DNA of 64,000 nt. Source: Paenibacillus pabuli (lineage in GTDB: Bacteria; Bacillota; Bacilli; Paenibacillales; Paenibacillaceae). The stretch lies in NCBI RefSeq assembly GCF_039831995.1, contig NZ_JBDOIO010000004.1, positions 1,178,001-1,242,000 of the forward strand, given 5' to 3'. A program made the position numbers and the translations under genes. The notes under the pieces were generated by a model that saw nothing but the letters and a program-made list of their open reading frames with translations, made no database searches and was not told the origin of the DNA. Positions within the stretch are counted from its first letter, which is position 1. Each line of letters begins with the position of its first letter. Shown in pieces: positions 9,136 to 18,814 of this stretch.

Positions 9136-10175
9136 ACCCAAAATGGATTGTTGGATATGTTGGACATCGTGACTTGAACGATGTGCCGGAGGTAGACTTG
9201 AGCAGGATGACGCATATCAATATCGCATTTGCTCATATTCAGGAAGATGTCATTCAGACCAGCCATCTGCAACATATGGATCGGATTCCGGTGATCAAAA
9301 AGGCTTTCCCGGATCTGAAAATGATTTTGTCTGTCGGAGGCTGGAGTGCAGGCGGATTCTCGGAGGCGGCAGCGACCGAGCAAGGGAGGCAGAAGCTGGC
9401 AGGATCAGCTGTCCTGGCCGTGACTACCTACGGACTGGATGGCATTGACTTGGATTGGGAATACCCGTGTTATGGAGAGGCGGGTATCGCTGCCTCTGCG
9501 GAGGACAAAGTTAACTTTACGCTACTGTTAAAAACGATAAGGGCAGCTCTGACGAAGCAAGGTGAACTAGATGACAGGCATTATATGCTGACCATTGCGG
9601 CCGGTGCTGATCAGTACTACATTGACGGTACGGAAATGGATCAGGTACAGCAGTACCTTGATTATGTACAGCTGATGACGTACGACATGCGTGGAGGTTT
9701 CCAGGTACTGACTGGACACCATACCAATCTCTATACTGCGACAGGTGATTTATACCGGATTAGCACGGATGCCTCGGTACGTATGTTTCATAATGCAGGT
9801 GTACCGCGAGATAAAATTGTCATTGGTGCGGCATTTTACTCCAGGATGTGGAAAGGTGTACCGGACCGTAACAACGGATTGCATCAGATGGCCGAGACGA
9901 CCGGAGGTTACGGACCCGAATATACGGAGTTAAGCGAAAAGTATATTGGCCTTAACGGATATGTCCGATATTGGGATAATGAGGCCAAGGCCCCTTATTT
10001 GTTTAATGGCAACACACTCATCTCTTACGATGATCCGGATTCGATCAGAGCAAAATGCCAGTATATCATTGAGCAGGATCTTGCCGGGGTGATGTTCTGG
10101 GAATACAAATGTGATGCGTCACATGAGCTGCTGAAAACGATGGATGACGAGCTCCGCGCAGGACGGCATGCGTAG
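9132..10175 (+). CDS. Glycoside hydrolase family 18 (chitinase/endo-N-acetylglucosaminidase type)
   Basis: The 347-residue TIM-barrel protein contains 'MILSVGGWS' near residues 64-72 and the GH18 catalytic motif DGIDLDWE ending at Glu 110, the expected proton donor. 'YVQLMTYDMRGG' near 177 and 'GVMFWEYKCD' near the C-terminus are also typical. The enzyme uses substrate-assisted hydrolysis of beta-1,4-linked N-acetylglucosamine. There is no signal peptide and no chitin-binding module, so it probably acts on short imported chains inside the cell. The ATG overlaps the preceding stop by four bases. With the fucosidase it suggests a fucose-containing, GlcNAc-containing glycan as substrate. Confidence 0.87.
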   Translation: MNPKWIVGYVGHRDLNDVPEVDLSRMTHINIAFAHIQEDVIQTSHLQHMDRIPVIKKAFPDLKMILSVGGWSAGGFSEAAATEQGRQKLAGSAVLAVTTYGLDGIDLDWEYPCYGEAGIAASAEDKVNFTLLLKTIRAALTKQGELDDRHYMLTIAAGADQYYIDGTEMDQVQQYLDYVQLMTYDMRGGFQVLTGHHTNLYTATGDLYRISTDASVRMFHNAGVPRDKIVIGAAFYSRMWKGVPDRNNGLHQMAETTGGYGPEYTELSEKYIGLNGYVRYWDNEAKAPYLFNGNTLISYDDPDSIRAKCQYIIEQDLAGVMFWEYKCDASHELLKTMDDELRAGRHA

Positions 10176-10204
10176 TAGATGTGATAAAACTGAATATCTT
10201 CAGT

Positions 10205-10237
10205 GGAATCCGGCATATCGCGGGTTCCTTTTCTTTT
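10205..10237 (+). terminator. Probable Rho-independent terminator of the glycosidase operon
   Basis: A hairpin pairs GGAATCCGGC (10205-10214) with GCGGGTTCC (10220-10228), with wobble pairs, followed by TTTTCTTTT. It lies 30 bases after the GH18 stop. Confidence 0.55.
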
Positions 10238-10424
10238 CAAAAGAGATTAAAATAAAGAGAAGGTTATTGGTTGTCATAGGTCTTCGTTTACGTTTTTAAT
10301 GAATTAGGCACAAAACGGATTTTATGAAAAAATCTGAACTTACGCCTTGAGCTTACGGGACTTATGTTGTAATATATTTGGTAATAAATAGATAGAAAGT
10401 CCTATCTGGTGGAGAGTGATTCCC

Positions 10425-10862
10425 ATGCGTGATAAGGTGATGCAACGTTGGAGCACCTACGAGCCGTTTTTCGTAGCTCTTGGAGACAAAAAAGTGGCCG
10501 ACATCGTCATTACCCATCATGCCAAAATGCGGTATGCAGACCGCATTGAGCCCACACGTAATGATGATGACCATATTGCGGCTTGGTTATGGGAGTGTCT
10601 GAAGCAGGACCGTATTACGCCATACTACCGTAATGAACAGGACGTCTACCTCATCGACGAAGATGTGGTAGTGGTTGCGGAATTTTCCGAGCTTGAAGGA
10701 GAATATGATATCGCCGGCAATCCTCTTCACAAGATGATTGTAGTTACCTTTTTGGGGCGAATGTCAGAGACAATTGAGCTTCGTGACCTGAAATCATATT
10801 ATTCCTGGTTGAGGCATTCCAGACGAATGACTCTGGTTAAGAACAGTCGTAAGCACAGGTAA
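10425..10862 (+). CDS. Conserved hypothetical protein
   Basis: A 145-residue soluble protein with no signal peptide or membrane segment. The start is ATG 10425, eight bases after GGAGAG; a GTG at 10416 overlaps the ribosome site and is rejected. The N-terminal part is rich in charged and aromatic residues ('HHAKMRYADRIEP'). This resembles small Firmicutes proteins of unknown function whose 'HAKxRxxER'-like stretch is sometimes seen in toxin- or nuclease-like folds, but I do not recognise a defined family. It stands alone between two terminators. Confidence 0.65.
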   Translation: MRDKVMQRWSTYEPFFVALGDKKVADIVITHHAKMRYADRIEPTRNDDDHIAAWLWECLKQDRITPYYRNEQDVYLIDEDVVVVAEFSELEGEYDIAGNPLHKMIVVTFLGRMSETIELRDLKSYYSWLRHSRRMTLVKNSRKHR

Positions 10863-10911
10863 TTCACAGGAAACATTCAAGACATTAGCAATGATATATT
10901 CAAGCTACATC

Positions 10912-10939
10912 GCATGCAGACAAGCTGCATGCTTTTTTT
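10912..10939 (+). terminator. Rho-independent terminator
   Basis: A perfect 8-bp stem, GCATGCAG (10912-10919) with CTGCATGC (10925-10932), has a 5-base loop and is followed by seven T. It ends the hypothetical gene at 10425-10862. Confidence 0.9.
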
Positions 10940-10996
10940 GTTGGAATTCGGAAAATCGGCTACAATGAGGTAAGCGTACAGAAGAGGGGCGAAGAT

Positions 10997-11926
10997 ATGA
11001 ATTTTCATCAGTTGCATATTTTTTACACCGTGGCAGAAAAGGGGAGTTTTTCAGCAGCTGCGCAAGCCTTACATATGACCCAACCAGCGGTGACGATGCA
11101 GATTCAATCACTGGAAGACTATTTCGGCACAAAGTTACTGCACCGTTCAACCAAAAAAATAGAATTATCCGAAGCTGGGCGAACCCTGCTGCCGCATGCC
11201 AAGCGGAGCGTGGAACTGGTCAGACAGACCGATGAAGCGATGTCGGCATTTACACAGATGCTTCAGGGAAGATTACAGCTCGGTGCCAGTTTGACCATTG
11301 GAGAATATGTTTTACCGAGGATGCTTGGTCCCTTTGCACGTCAATACCCCGATATCTCAATCGTAATGAAAGTGATGAATACAACGCAAATTATGGACGA
11401 TATTTTGAAGCACCAGTTGAATTTTGGCCTCATCGAAGCTCCGATTCATCATCCCGACATGATTGTGGAACCGGTGATGCAGGACGAATTGAAGCTGGTT
11501 GTTCCGGCAGGTCACGCACTCGCGGAACGCGGGAAAGTGGAGCTGGAGGAGGTTATGGCTTATCCATTTGTACTGCGGGAGAAGGGGTCCGGTACAAGAC
11601 AGGTTATGGAAGACCAGCTGCAAAAGAAAAACATTGATCCGCAGGACATGAACGTAGTAATGGAGCTCGGAAGTACAGGAGCAGTAAAATCGGCGGTTGA
11701 AGCCGGCGTGGGCATAACTATGTTATCTCCTTCATCCGTTCAACATGAATTGGCACTTGGTCTCGTTCATATTGTTGATATCCGCGGACTTGCATTCAAA
11801 CGACAGTTCTACGCCATTCATCTGAAATCTTCCCTGCTTCCTCTATCCGCAGTAGCTTTCTTGAACTACTTGAGACAGCAGGAGCACACAGGAGCGGAAG
11901 GAGTCAAGGAAAAAGAAAGCGAGTAA
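10997..11926 (+). CDS. LysR-family transcriptional regulator
   Basis: The 309-residue protein has the LysR N-terminal winged helix-turn-helix (residues 1-60; 'GSFSAAAQALHMTQPAVTMQIQ') and a C-terminal periplasmic-binding-like effector domain (about 90-295). The overall pattern, including 'LQLGASLTIGEYVLP', resembles the CysL/YwfK-type branch and the regulators annotated near selenium or sulfur genes. The effector cannot be told from sequence. AGAGGGGCGA precedes the ATG. The PHP gene follows 36 bp downstream in the same direction, but no regulatory link is shown. Confidence 0.85.
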   Translation: MNFHQLHIFYTVAEKGSFSAAAQALHMTQPAVTMQIQSLEDYFGTKLLHRSTKKIELSEAGRTLLPHAKRSVELVRQTDEAMSAFTQMLQGRLQLGASLTIGEYVLPRMLGPFARQYPDISIVMKVMNTTQIMDDILKHQLNFGLIEAPIHHPDMIVEPVMQDELKLVVPAGHALAERGKVELEEVMAYPFVLREKGSGTRQVMEDQLQKKNIDPQDMNVVMELGSTGAVKSAVEAGVGITMLSPSSVQHELALGLVHIVDIRGLAFKRQFYAIHLKSSLLPLSAVAFLNYLRQQEHTGAEGVKEKESE

Positions 11927-11962
11927 TCGTGAACACAACCATTTAGCAAGGAGATGTTGTTA

Positions 11963-12820
11963 ATGGATCAACCTAGCGGACGCTGTGATCTGCATACTCA
12001 CAGTCAGGCTTCGGACGGCATGCAGTCACCTTCCGAAAATGTAAGGCTTGCCAAACAAAAGGGACTGTCAGCCGTAGCAATCACGGATCATGATACGGTA
12101 GCAGGTGTGGCAGAAGCGCAGCAGACAGGCCAGGAATGTGGTATCGATGTTGTGGCCGGCGTTGAGATCAGTACCCGCGCAGGAGGCAAGGACATCCATG
12201 TGCTGGGTTATTATGTGAATATAAAGGATGAACTCTTTCTGGAGCGGCTGCATGGACTTCGTGACGCACGGGAGGAACGAAATCATCGCATTATTGCCAA
12301 ACTGCAGGAGCTTGGCCTAGCCATCAGTTGGGAGGAGGTCATTGAGGGGCTAGGACGCCCTCTGGAGCCAGATGAAAGCATTGGCAGACCTCACATGGCT
12401 GATGTCCTGGTCAGCAAAGGGTATGCTGTTGACATGCGGGATGCCTTCGATCGTTATCTGGCCGAAGGTAAACCTGGCTTCGTATCGGTTCCGCGTGTAG
12501 CTCCTGAAGATGCCTGTCAGTGGATTAGAGAGGCGGGAGGAGCTGCGGTTATAGCACATCCGGGTCTTTATGGGGATGATGAACTGGTTCGCCGGATCAT
12601 TCAGCAGTCACGACCTGACGGAATTGAAGTATTTCATTCAGACCACGGCCCCGAAGAGGAACACAGGTATGCCCAATTGGCACGGGAGTTTGAATTAGTT
12701 GTGACAGGCGGATCAGATTACCACGGTGTAAGACAGGGTGTTGTCTTTCACGGGGATCTGGGGAGCAAGACGGTAGCAGTCGATGTGCTTGAACAACTGC
12801 GTGCAGCGGCTAAACGTTAA
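11963..12820 (+). CDS. PHP-domain phosphoesterase (YciV/TrpH-like)
   Basis: A 285-residue metal-dependent phosphoesterase of the PHP superfamily. The four motifs are visible: CDLHTHSQASDG near residues 8-19, AITDHDTV near 38-45, a middle 'GRPHMADVLV', and 'GSDYHG' near 255. Relatives hydrolyse 3',5'-nucleoside bisphosphates or act as RNA 5'-exonucleases (RNase AM/TrpH). The start is placed at ATG 11963, nine bases after AAGGAG; ATG 11954 abuts the ribosome site. A strong terminator follows. Confidence 0.83.
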   Translation: MDQPSGRCDLHTHSQASDGMQSPSENVRLAKQKGLSAVAITDHDTVAGVAEAQQTGQECGIDVVAGVEISTRAGGKDIHVLGYYVNIKDELFLERLHGLRDAREERNHRIIAKLQELGLAISWEEVIEGLGRPLEPDESIGRPHMADVLVSKGYAVDMRDAFDRYLAEGKPGFVSVPRVAPEDACQWIREAGGAAVIAHPGLYGDDELVRRIIQQSRPDGIEVFHSDHGPEEEHRYAQLAREFELVVTGGSDYHGVRQGVVFHGDLGSKTVAVDVLEQLRAAAKR

Positions 12821-12835
12821 TTTACAGGTGGATCG

Positions 12836-12877
12836 AAAAGCCCCAGAACACGAAATTCTCTGTTCTGGGGCTTTTTT
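12836..12877. terminator. Strong bidirectional terminator
   Basis: AAAAGCCCCAGAACA (12836-12850) pairs perfectly with TGTTCTGGGGCTTTT, giving a 15-bp arm and a 10-base loop, with T-runs on both strands. It separates the convergent PHP and rqcH genes. Confidence 0.93.
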
Positions 12878-12909
12878 GGCGGCGTGGCTTCGTTTATGGA
12901 AGCACTGCT

Positions 12910-14655
12910 TTATCCGTTTTTGATGGTGGATGGCAAGCTTTTGACCAACTCTTCATTAGGCGTCACAAACAGTGTTTTTTGATGATCGTAGATGACAAAA
13001 CCGGGCTTGGAACCGCTTGGTTTCCGTACGTGACGAATAAAGGTATAGTCCACTGGAACACTGCTTGATTCCTTGGCCTGACTGAAATAGGCTGCGAGCT
13101 GTGCCGCTTCTTCCAGCGTAGCTTCCCCAAAGTCCGTACTGCGAATGACGACGTGTGAACCCGGAATGTCTTTGGTGTGCAGCCAGGTATCATTGGCGGA
13201 GGCCAGACGGTTCGTGACATACTCGTTTTGCAAGTTGTTTTTGCCCACCAAAATATCAATACCCTCTGTCGAGGTAAACTGATGTACGGTTGGACGGTCG
13301 TTTTTCTTTTTCTTCTTGCCTTTTTTGTTGCGATCACGAAGGTAGCCCTGCTGTACCAGCTCTTCGCGGATCTCCTCAATATCGTTCATGGAGGCGATGG
13401 ACAGCTGCTGCAGCAGGTTGTCCAGATAGTCGATCTCGTCCTTGGTTTTGCCCAGCTGTTCATGAATGACAGCTAGACTGTTCTTATATTTGTTGTACCG
13501 TTTGAAGTAACGCTGTGCGTTGTCCGATGGTGTAAGCAGGGGATCGAGTGTGATGGTTAGGGTTGCCTGATCTTCATCGTAGAAGTTCACAAGTTCCACG
13601 CTTTTGTCTCCCTTGCTAATCTGGTGAAGAGAAGCAAATAACAATTCACCCCATAATCTGTATTTTTCCGCGTCATCGGCTTCCAGTAGATCCTTGTTCA
13701 GATTGTCGAGTTTTTTGACATTTTTGCTTCGTTCATTTTGCAGGAAACGCAGCAAATCGCTTACCTTTTGCTTTACCGTATCCCGCTCGGCCTTATCCCC
13801 GTAATAATCCTCCATGCATTTACTCATCGTGTCGTAGGTCTTCTCCGCATCCTGAATCCCCTGAAGCCGGACAGCAGAGAAGATCATTTTACCTTTGGCA
13901 TTCAGTCCTGTTACAGGCGTGTAATTATTCTCTCTCACAGGTCCCATCACAGATTCAAAGGCATTCCAGAGGGCATCCGCCTCGACGGATGTATCTCCGT
14001 TGTCCGTATCGGAGGCGCGAGCAGTAATCTCTCCTGCGATCAGCGGGCTCATGCCACTGAATGAATTCACAAGCCAGCGGGCAGCTTCTTCTTCCGTTTC
14101 AGTGTAACCCTTGAGGAATTCAGCGCTGTTCACTTCCAATGGGTTGGCTTTGTGCTGCTCTGGCGGAGCTGTGTACGAAAAACCAGGCATGATAACCCGA
14201 TAGCTGCTGATGGAAGGCGTTACGTGATGGATGCCGTCCAAAATCGTCCCCGTGACCGGGTCGAGCAATACGATATTGCTGTGACGCCCCATTAGCTCAA
14301 TGATGATTCGTTTTACGGATACGTCACCGAGTTCGTCGCGTTGACGAACATCGATGTGAATGATCCGCTCCATGCCGATCTGACGAATCTCCTCTATAAT
14401 GGCTCCCTCACAGTGCTTGCGCAGCAGCATGCAGAACATCGGTGCTTCTGTAGGGTTTAAAAATGTCTTCTCCGTAAAGTGCACACGGGGATACGTCGGA
14501 CTGGCCGATATCAGCAATTTACTGTTCCCGCGTTGTGCACGAAGGGTCAGAACGACATCATGGCCGTTAGGCTGATGGATTTTGCTAATGCGGCCGCCTT
14601 TGCAGCCCTGCAGTTCGTGTACGATGGCTCGTGTAACAATACCGTCCAATGCCAT
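12910..14655 (-). CDS. rqcH: Ribosome quality control protein RqcH (NFACT/FbpA family)
   Basis: The bacterial Rqc2 homolog binds the obstructed 50S subunit with peptidyl-tRNA and directs C-terminal alanine tailing of the stalled chain. The 581-residue protein has an NFACT-N domain ('MALDGIVTRAIVHEL', 'EAPMFCMLLRKH'), a coiled-coil middle (about 290-430), a lysine-rich stretch (GKKKKKN) and an NFACT-R domain ('TSTEGIDILVGKNNLQN', 'DTWLHTKDIPGSHVVI'). The conserved Asp-Arg pair of this family appears here as Glu96-Arg97 (GMERI). The start is ATG 14655 with GAGGAAG upstream; the TTG at 14664 touches the ribosome site. It lies head-to-head with the P-type ATPase, the same neighbourhood as B. subtilis yloA-yloB. 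Confidence 0.9.
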   Translation of the reverse strand: MALDGIVTRAIVHELQGCKGGRISKIHQPNGHDVVLTLRAQRGNSKLLISASPTYPRVHFTEKTFLNPTEAPMFCMLLRKHCEGAIIEEIRQIGMERIIHIDVRQRDELGDVSVKRIIIELMGRHSNIVLLDPVTGTILDGIHHVTPSISSYRVIMPGFSYTAPPEQHKANPLEVNSAEFLKGYTETEEEAARWLVNSFSGMSPLIAGEITARASDTDNGDTSVEADALWNAFESVMGPVRENNYTPVTGLNAKGKMIFSAVRLQGIQDAEKTYDTMSKCMEDYYGDKAERDTVKQKVSDLLRFLQNERSKNVKKLDNLNKDLLEADDAEKYRLWGELLFASLHQISKGDKSVELVNFYDEDQATLTITLDPLLTPSDNAQRYFKRYNKYKNSLAVIHEQLGKTKDEIDYLDNLLQQLSIASMNDIEEIREELVQQGYLRDRNKKGKKKKKNDRPTVHQFTSTEGIDILVGKNNLQNEYVTNRLASANDTWLHTKDIPGSHVVIRSTDFGEATLEEAAQLAAYFSQAKESSSVPVDYTFIRHVRKPSGSKPGFVIYDHQKTLFVTPNEELVKSLPSTIKNG

Positions 14656-14975
14656 ATTGTTCAACTTCCTCTCTATCTATAACTGAAACACACAACTGGA
14701 ATATGTAAAATAATAGAACCGGTTGCAGTTCGTTGTCACTCGCTTCTTGCATAAGATAACTCGGCTTCCACTGCGTTATGACCGCAGACTTTTATTTTAG
14801 CCTATTCTGTCCATCAGGGAAAGGATTCACCATTCGGGTGCTAATTGGGGTCCTGTCCGAATACATATAGAGCAGGTAGTTTGTCCGGCGTGACATACAG
14901 CTGCCGTTAGCAGTCACGAGTAGATGTATGAACGTCTTTTACAGGAAATATAGACTGGGAGGGGAACCTTGAAGC
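14656..14975. other. Divergent intergenic region between rqcH and the P-type ATPase
   Basis: About 320 bp without a gene. It must hold promoters for both directions. No riboswitch, T-box or clean sigma-A box pair stands out. The ATPase ribosome site GGGAGGGG (14957-14964) is at the right edge and the rqcH site at the left. Confidence 0.5.
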
Positions 14976-17789
14976 ATGGAACAGACCAAGTGGCATCAAC
15001 TAAGCGTAGAAGAGCTTCGCAGCACGCTTGACGTCAGTCTGGAGGAAGGATTGACGGATGAAGCTGTTGCGCAAAAGAGGAAGGTCAGCGGTTCAAATGA
15101 GCTGAGTGAAGGGAAACGCATATCTCCAATTACACTGCTGCTTAACCAATTTAAGGACTTTATGGTGCTCGTCTTGATGGGGGCGACACTGGTGTCCGGA
15201 TTGCTCGGAGAATATTTGGATGCCGTGACGATTGTTGCAATCATTGTGCTGAATGCAATTTTGGGATTCGTACAGGAATTTAGGGCTGAGCGTTCCCTCC
15301 GCGCATTGAAGCAGCTGTCCGCACCTCTTGCCAAAGTTCTTCGCGCCGGTCAGGAAGTGCAGCTTGCTGCCAAACAGCTGGTGCCTGGGGATATCATATT
15401 TGTCGAGAGCGGGGATCGCATCCCGGCGGATGTCCGGTGGCTGGAGACGAGCAGTCTGGATGTGGAAGAATCGGCACTCACTGGAGAATCGGTCCCGGTA
15501 AGCAAGCATTGCAACCCGATTGCAGACGATGCCGTACCGCTCGGTGATCAAAAAAATATTGGATTTATGGGCACCATGGTTACCCGCGGAACAGCCAAAG
15601 GCGTTGTCATTCGAACAGGCATGGATACCGAGATGGGCAAAATTGCCGATCTTATCCAAAATACCGAGGAACAGGAGACGCCGCTCCAGCACCGTTTGGA
15701 GCAACTGGGCAAAATACTTATTTTTGTTGCGCTGGGCCTTACCGTTATGGTCGTTGTGGCTGGTATTCTGCATGGACAACCGGCGGTTGGAATGTTCCTT
15801 GCTGGCGTCAGTCTGGCGGTAGCTGCCATACCTGAAGGTTTGCCGGCGATCGTCACGATTGCACTTGCGCTGGGCGTACAGCGAATGATTAAGCGTAAAG
15901 CCATTGTACGAAAATTGCCTTCTGTTGAGACACTCGGTTGTGCCTCCGTAATTTGCTCGGACAAGACGGGGACATTAACCCAGAACAAGATGACCGTGAC
16001 CGATGTATGGCTGGAAGGGCGCAGCATAAAAGTCACCGGGGACGGGTACGCACCGGAAGGACAGATGCTGGAAGACGGCCGCACGGTCGAGCTGAAGAGT
16101 GACCAGACGCTTCGAAGACTGCTTCAGATCAGTGCGTTATGTAATAATGCGAGTATTGTGGAAAATTTTTCGGAAGAACGCAACAAGAAAAAGGGTAAGG
16201 ATGGCAAGAAGGAGGCAATCAAGGAGGATGGCGTCGTATGGGAGCTGAAAGGTGATCCAACCGAAGGAGCGCTCGTCACCCTGGCTTCCAAAATGGGCCT
16301 TACCCCTGCCGGCCTCAAGGAGTTATATGCACGTCAACAGGAGTTCCCGTTCGACTCGGACCGTAAACGGATGTCTGTCCTCATCCAGCATCAGGGAGGC
16401 CGCATGATCTATACCAAAGGTGCCCCGGATGTGTTGATCGGACAATGCAGCTATATCTTATGGGAAGGCAAAGTTGTACCCTTCACCGGAACGTTGAGAC
16501 AGAAAGTAATGGCTGCAAACGAAAAAATGGCCGGGGCAGCCCTGCGTGTCTTGGGAATGGCTTATCGTGAAGTACGCCCTGAGGAAAAAGTTGACAACGA
16601 ACATGCTGCCGAGAATCAGCTCGTGTTCGTTGGACTTGCAGGCATGATCGACCCACCTCGGAGAGAAGTCAGAGATGCGATTGCTACTTGTCGCAGAGCC
16701 GGGATCCGGACGGTCATGATTACGGGTGACCACGGAACTACTGCAGAGGCGATAGCCCAGCAGCTGGGAATTCTTCCGCGGGGCGGAGGCTCATTAAGCG
16801 GACAGCAACTGGCAGGGCTAACGGACGATGAGCTGGACAAACAGGTAGAAGGCATCTATGTTTTCTCCCGGGTATCGCCTGAGCACAAGCTTCGGATTGT
16901 AAAATCACTGCAGCGCAAAGGCCATGTTGTAGCGATGACAGGGGATGGTGTCAACGACGCACCAGCGATCAAAGCGGCGGACATCGGCATCGCGATGGGA
17001 ATTACGGGGACGGATGTGACGAAAGAGGCGTCGGCCTTAATTCTCAGTGATGATAATTTCTCTACTATAGTAGCAGCGATTGAAGAAGGACGTAATATTT
17101 ATGAAAACATTCGCAAGTTTATTCGGTATTTGCTTGCTTCAAACGTAGGCGAGATATTAACAATGTTCTTCGCAATGATGATGGGACTGCCACTGCCGCT
17201 TGTGCCGATCCAGATTCTATGGGTGAACCTCGTGACAGATGGCTTGCCAGCCATGGCGCTGGGTGTGGATCAGCCGGAGAAAGACCTGATGGAGCACAAG
17301 CCACGCGGCTCCAAGGAAAACATTTTTGCCCGGAGACTGGGCTGGAAAATCATCAGCCGCGGTGTATTGATTGGATTGTGTACTTTAGGTGCGTTCTGGC
17401 TTACCCTTCAGGCAGCTCCGGATCAACCGGGACAGCTTATCAAAGCACAGTCCGTAGCTTTTGCGACACTCGTTTTAGCTCAGCTTATTCATGTATTTGA
17501 CTGCCGGAGCTCGCGCTCCATCTTCCACCGGAATCCGCTCCAGAACAAATATCTGGTTCTTGCGGTAATCTCGTCCGTGGTGCTGATGCTGGTTGTGATG
17601 TACGTGGAGCCGCTGCAGCCAATCTTCAAAACCGTACCACTCGGCATGCGTGAATGGGCCATTTCGATTGTTGCTGCAGGTATCCCAACGTTCCTAATGG
17701 GCGCAGGCAGTGTCTGGGGTGGCCGTCGTAACCGTCGGCGGATGGGTCCTGGAAGCTTCGTACCGAAAAGTACAAAGTTTTCAGCATAA
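14976..17789 (+). CDS. Calcium-type P-type ATPase (P2A, YloB-like)
   Basis: A 937-residue cation pump. The N-terminal part carries the cation ATPase domain (about 1-70). 'ALTGESVPV' (about 170) is the actuator loop. '[19 protein letters not shown]' marks helix M4. The phosphorylated Asp is residue 329 in [14 protein letters not shown], and '[12 protein letters not shown]' is the hinge motif. About ten membrane helices are predicted, in the order 2-2-6. Motifs match SERCA-like bacterial calcium pumps, and B. subtilis YloB sits in the same place next to rqcH. A lysine-rich insertion (about 405-425) lies in the nucleotide-binding domain. A manganese specificity cannot be excluded. The start ATG follows GGGAGGGG by 11 bases. 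Confidence 0.9.
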   Translation: MEQTKWHQLSVEELRSTLDVSLEEGLTDEAVAQKRKVSGSNELSEGKRISPITLLLNQFKDFMVLVLMGATLVSGLLGEYLDAVTIVAIIVLNAILGFVQEFRAERSLRALKQLSAPLAKVLRAGQEVQLAAKQLVPGDIIFVESGDRIPADVRWLETSSLDVEESALTGESVPVSKHCNPIADDAVPLGDQKNIGFMGTMVTRGTAKGVVIRTGMDTEMGKIADLIQNTEEQETPLQHRLEQLGKILIFVALGLTVMVVVAGILHGQPAVGMFLAGVSLAVAAIPEGLPAIVTIALALGVQRMIKRKAIVRKLPSVETLGCASVICSDKTGTLTQNKMTVTDVWLEGRSIKVTGDGYAPEGQMLEDGRTVELKSDQTLRRLLQISALCNNASIVENFSEERNKKKGKDGKKEAIKEDGVVWELKGDPTEGALVTLASKMGLTPAGLKELYARQQEFPFDSDRKRMSVLIQHQGGRMIYTKGAPDVLIGQCSYILWEGKVVPFTGTLRQKVMAANEKMAGAALRVLGMAYREVRPEEKVDNEHAAENQLVFVGLAGMIDPPRREVRDAIATCRRAGIRTVMITGDHGTTAEAIAQQLGILPRGGGSLSGQQLAGLTDDELDKQVEGIYVFSRVSPEHKLRIVKSLQRKGHVVAMTGDGVNDAPAIKAADIGIAMGITGTDVTKEASALILSDDNFSTIVAAIEEGRNIYENIRKFIRYLLASNVGEILTMFFAMMMGLPLPLVPIQILWVNLVTDGLPAMALGVDQPEKDLMEHKPRGSKENIFARRLGWKIISRGVLIGLCTLGAFWLTLQAAPDQPGQLIKAQSVAFATLVLAQLIHVFDCRSSRSIFHRNPLQNKYLVLAVISSVVLMLVVMYVEPLQPIFKTVPLGMREWAISIVAAGIPTFLMGAGSVWGGRRNRRRMGPGSFVPKSTKFSA

Positions 17790-17821
17790 AATCAATAGCT
17801 TTTCCTTATCGTTTTCGTTAT

Positions 17822-17880
17822 GCTATCCTCAAAATGATTCAGGGCGAGAGCCTTGGACATGTTGCAGGATAGCTTTTTTC
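17822..17880 (+). terminator. Long-loop terminator after the P-type ATPase
   Basis: GCTATCCT (17822-17829) pairs with AGGATAGC (17866-17873) and is followed by TTTTTT. The 36-base loop is unusually long. Confidence 0.55.
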
Positions 17881-17902
17881 TGTAAATAGGCAAGAATAAC
17901 GC

Positions 17903-17927
17903 TTTGGCAGCAGACTGCCAAAAGGAG
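17903..17927 (+). promoter_or_regulatory. Hairpin touching the dapF ribosome binding site
   Basis: TTTGGCAG (17903-17910) and CTGCCAAA (17915-17922) form a perfect 8-bp stem with a CAGA loop. The 3' arm shares two bases with the AAAGGAG ribosome site (17921-17927). This may modulate dapF translation. Confidence 0.4.
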
Positions 17928-17938
17928 TGGGCAAGGAT

Positions 17939-18772
17939 ATGGAATTTACGAAAATGCATGGACTTGGCAACGATTTTATCGTTGTATTTGGAGAAAAACA
18001 GCTTCCGGCTGATGCAGCAGAGCTGGCTGTGAAATGGTGCAACCGTTTCTTCGGCATCGGTGCGGATGGACTCGTTTATATACTGCCTTCGGAAAAGGCG
18101 GATTTTCAGATGCGCATTATGAACTCCGATGGTTCGGAAGCGGAACAATGCGGGAATGCGATTCGCTGTGTAGCCAAGTATGTTTATGACCATGGTCATG
18201 TGACATCAGAGCACATTACGATCGAAACCATCGGCGCAGGTGTGCAGCCGGTAACCCTCAATGTAGTTGACGGCAAGGTGGCAACCGTTCGTGTGGATAT
18301 GGGCGAGCCCATTTTGGACGGGCTTCAAGTTCCGACAACGGTGGATGCTAACCCTGTGGTTGATCATTCCATTGAGGCGAACGGGCAGGAGTTCAAATTC
18401 ACGGCAGTTTCGATGGGAAATCCCCACGCAGTGATTTATGTGGATGATGCGGTGAACTTTGATCTCTCGACTTGGGGACCGGTGCTGGAAGTTCATCCGA
18501 TGTTCCCGAAAAAGATCAACGTTGAGTTCGCCACTGTGCGCGATCGCGGATTCGTCGATATGCGTGTATGGGAACGAGGGGCTGGTCCAACATTGGCTTG
18601 TGGAACCGGAGCTTGCGCAACGCTCGTATCCTCAGTACTAAATGGACACACGGATCGTACAGCAATTATTAGCCTCAAAGGCGGAGACCTGCATATTGAG
18701 TGGAACGAAGCTGACAATCATGTGTATATGACTGGTCCGGCAGAGATTGTTTTCAAGGGAGTCACTTCATAA
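17939..18772 (+). CDS. dapF: Diaminopimelate epimerase
   Basis: Converts LL- to meso-diaminopimelate for lysine and peptidoglycan synthesis. The 277-residue protein starts 'MEFTKMHGLGNDF', the usual opening of the family. Both catalytic cysteines are visible, in SEAEQCGNAIRC (near 70) and TLACGTGACAT (near 220). The start is placed at ATG 17939, 11 bases after GGAG; a GTG at 17927 overlaps the ribosome site. The gene is monocistronic between two terminators and has a hairpin beside its ribosome site. Confidence 0.93.
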   Translation: MEFTKMHGLGNDFIVVFGEKQLPADAAELAVKWCNRFFGIGADGLVYILPSEKADFQMRIMNSDGSEAEQCGNAIRCVAKYVYDHGHVTSEHITIETIGAGVQPVTLNVVDGKVATVRVDMGEPILDGLQVPTTVDANPVVDHSIEANGQEFKFTAVSMGNPHAVIYVDDAVNFDLSTWGPVLEVHPMFPKKINVEFATVRDRGFVDMRVWERGAGPTLACGTGACATLVSSVLNGHTDRTAIISLKGGDLHIEWNEADNHVYMTGPAEIVFKGVTS

Positions 18773-18789
18773 GATGACAGTTTAAGCCA

Positions 18790-18814
18790 AGAGGCCTTCG
18801 GGCCTCTTTTTTTG
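18790..18814 (+). terminator. Rho-independent terminator of dapF
   Basis: AGAGGCC and GGCCTCT form a perfect 7-bp stem around a TTCG tetraloop, followed by a run of eight T. Confidence 0.94.

Noticed and set aside
14890..14900. CATACA near the P-type ATPase as a sigma-E -10 box
   Set aside because: The only ATA-type -35 candidate is about 23 bp upstream, too far for sigma-E.
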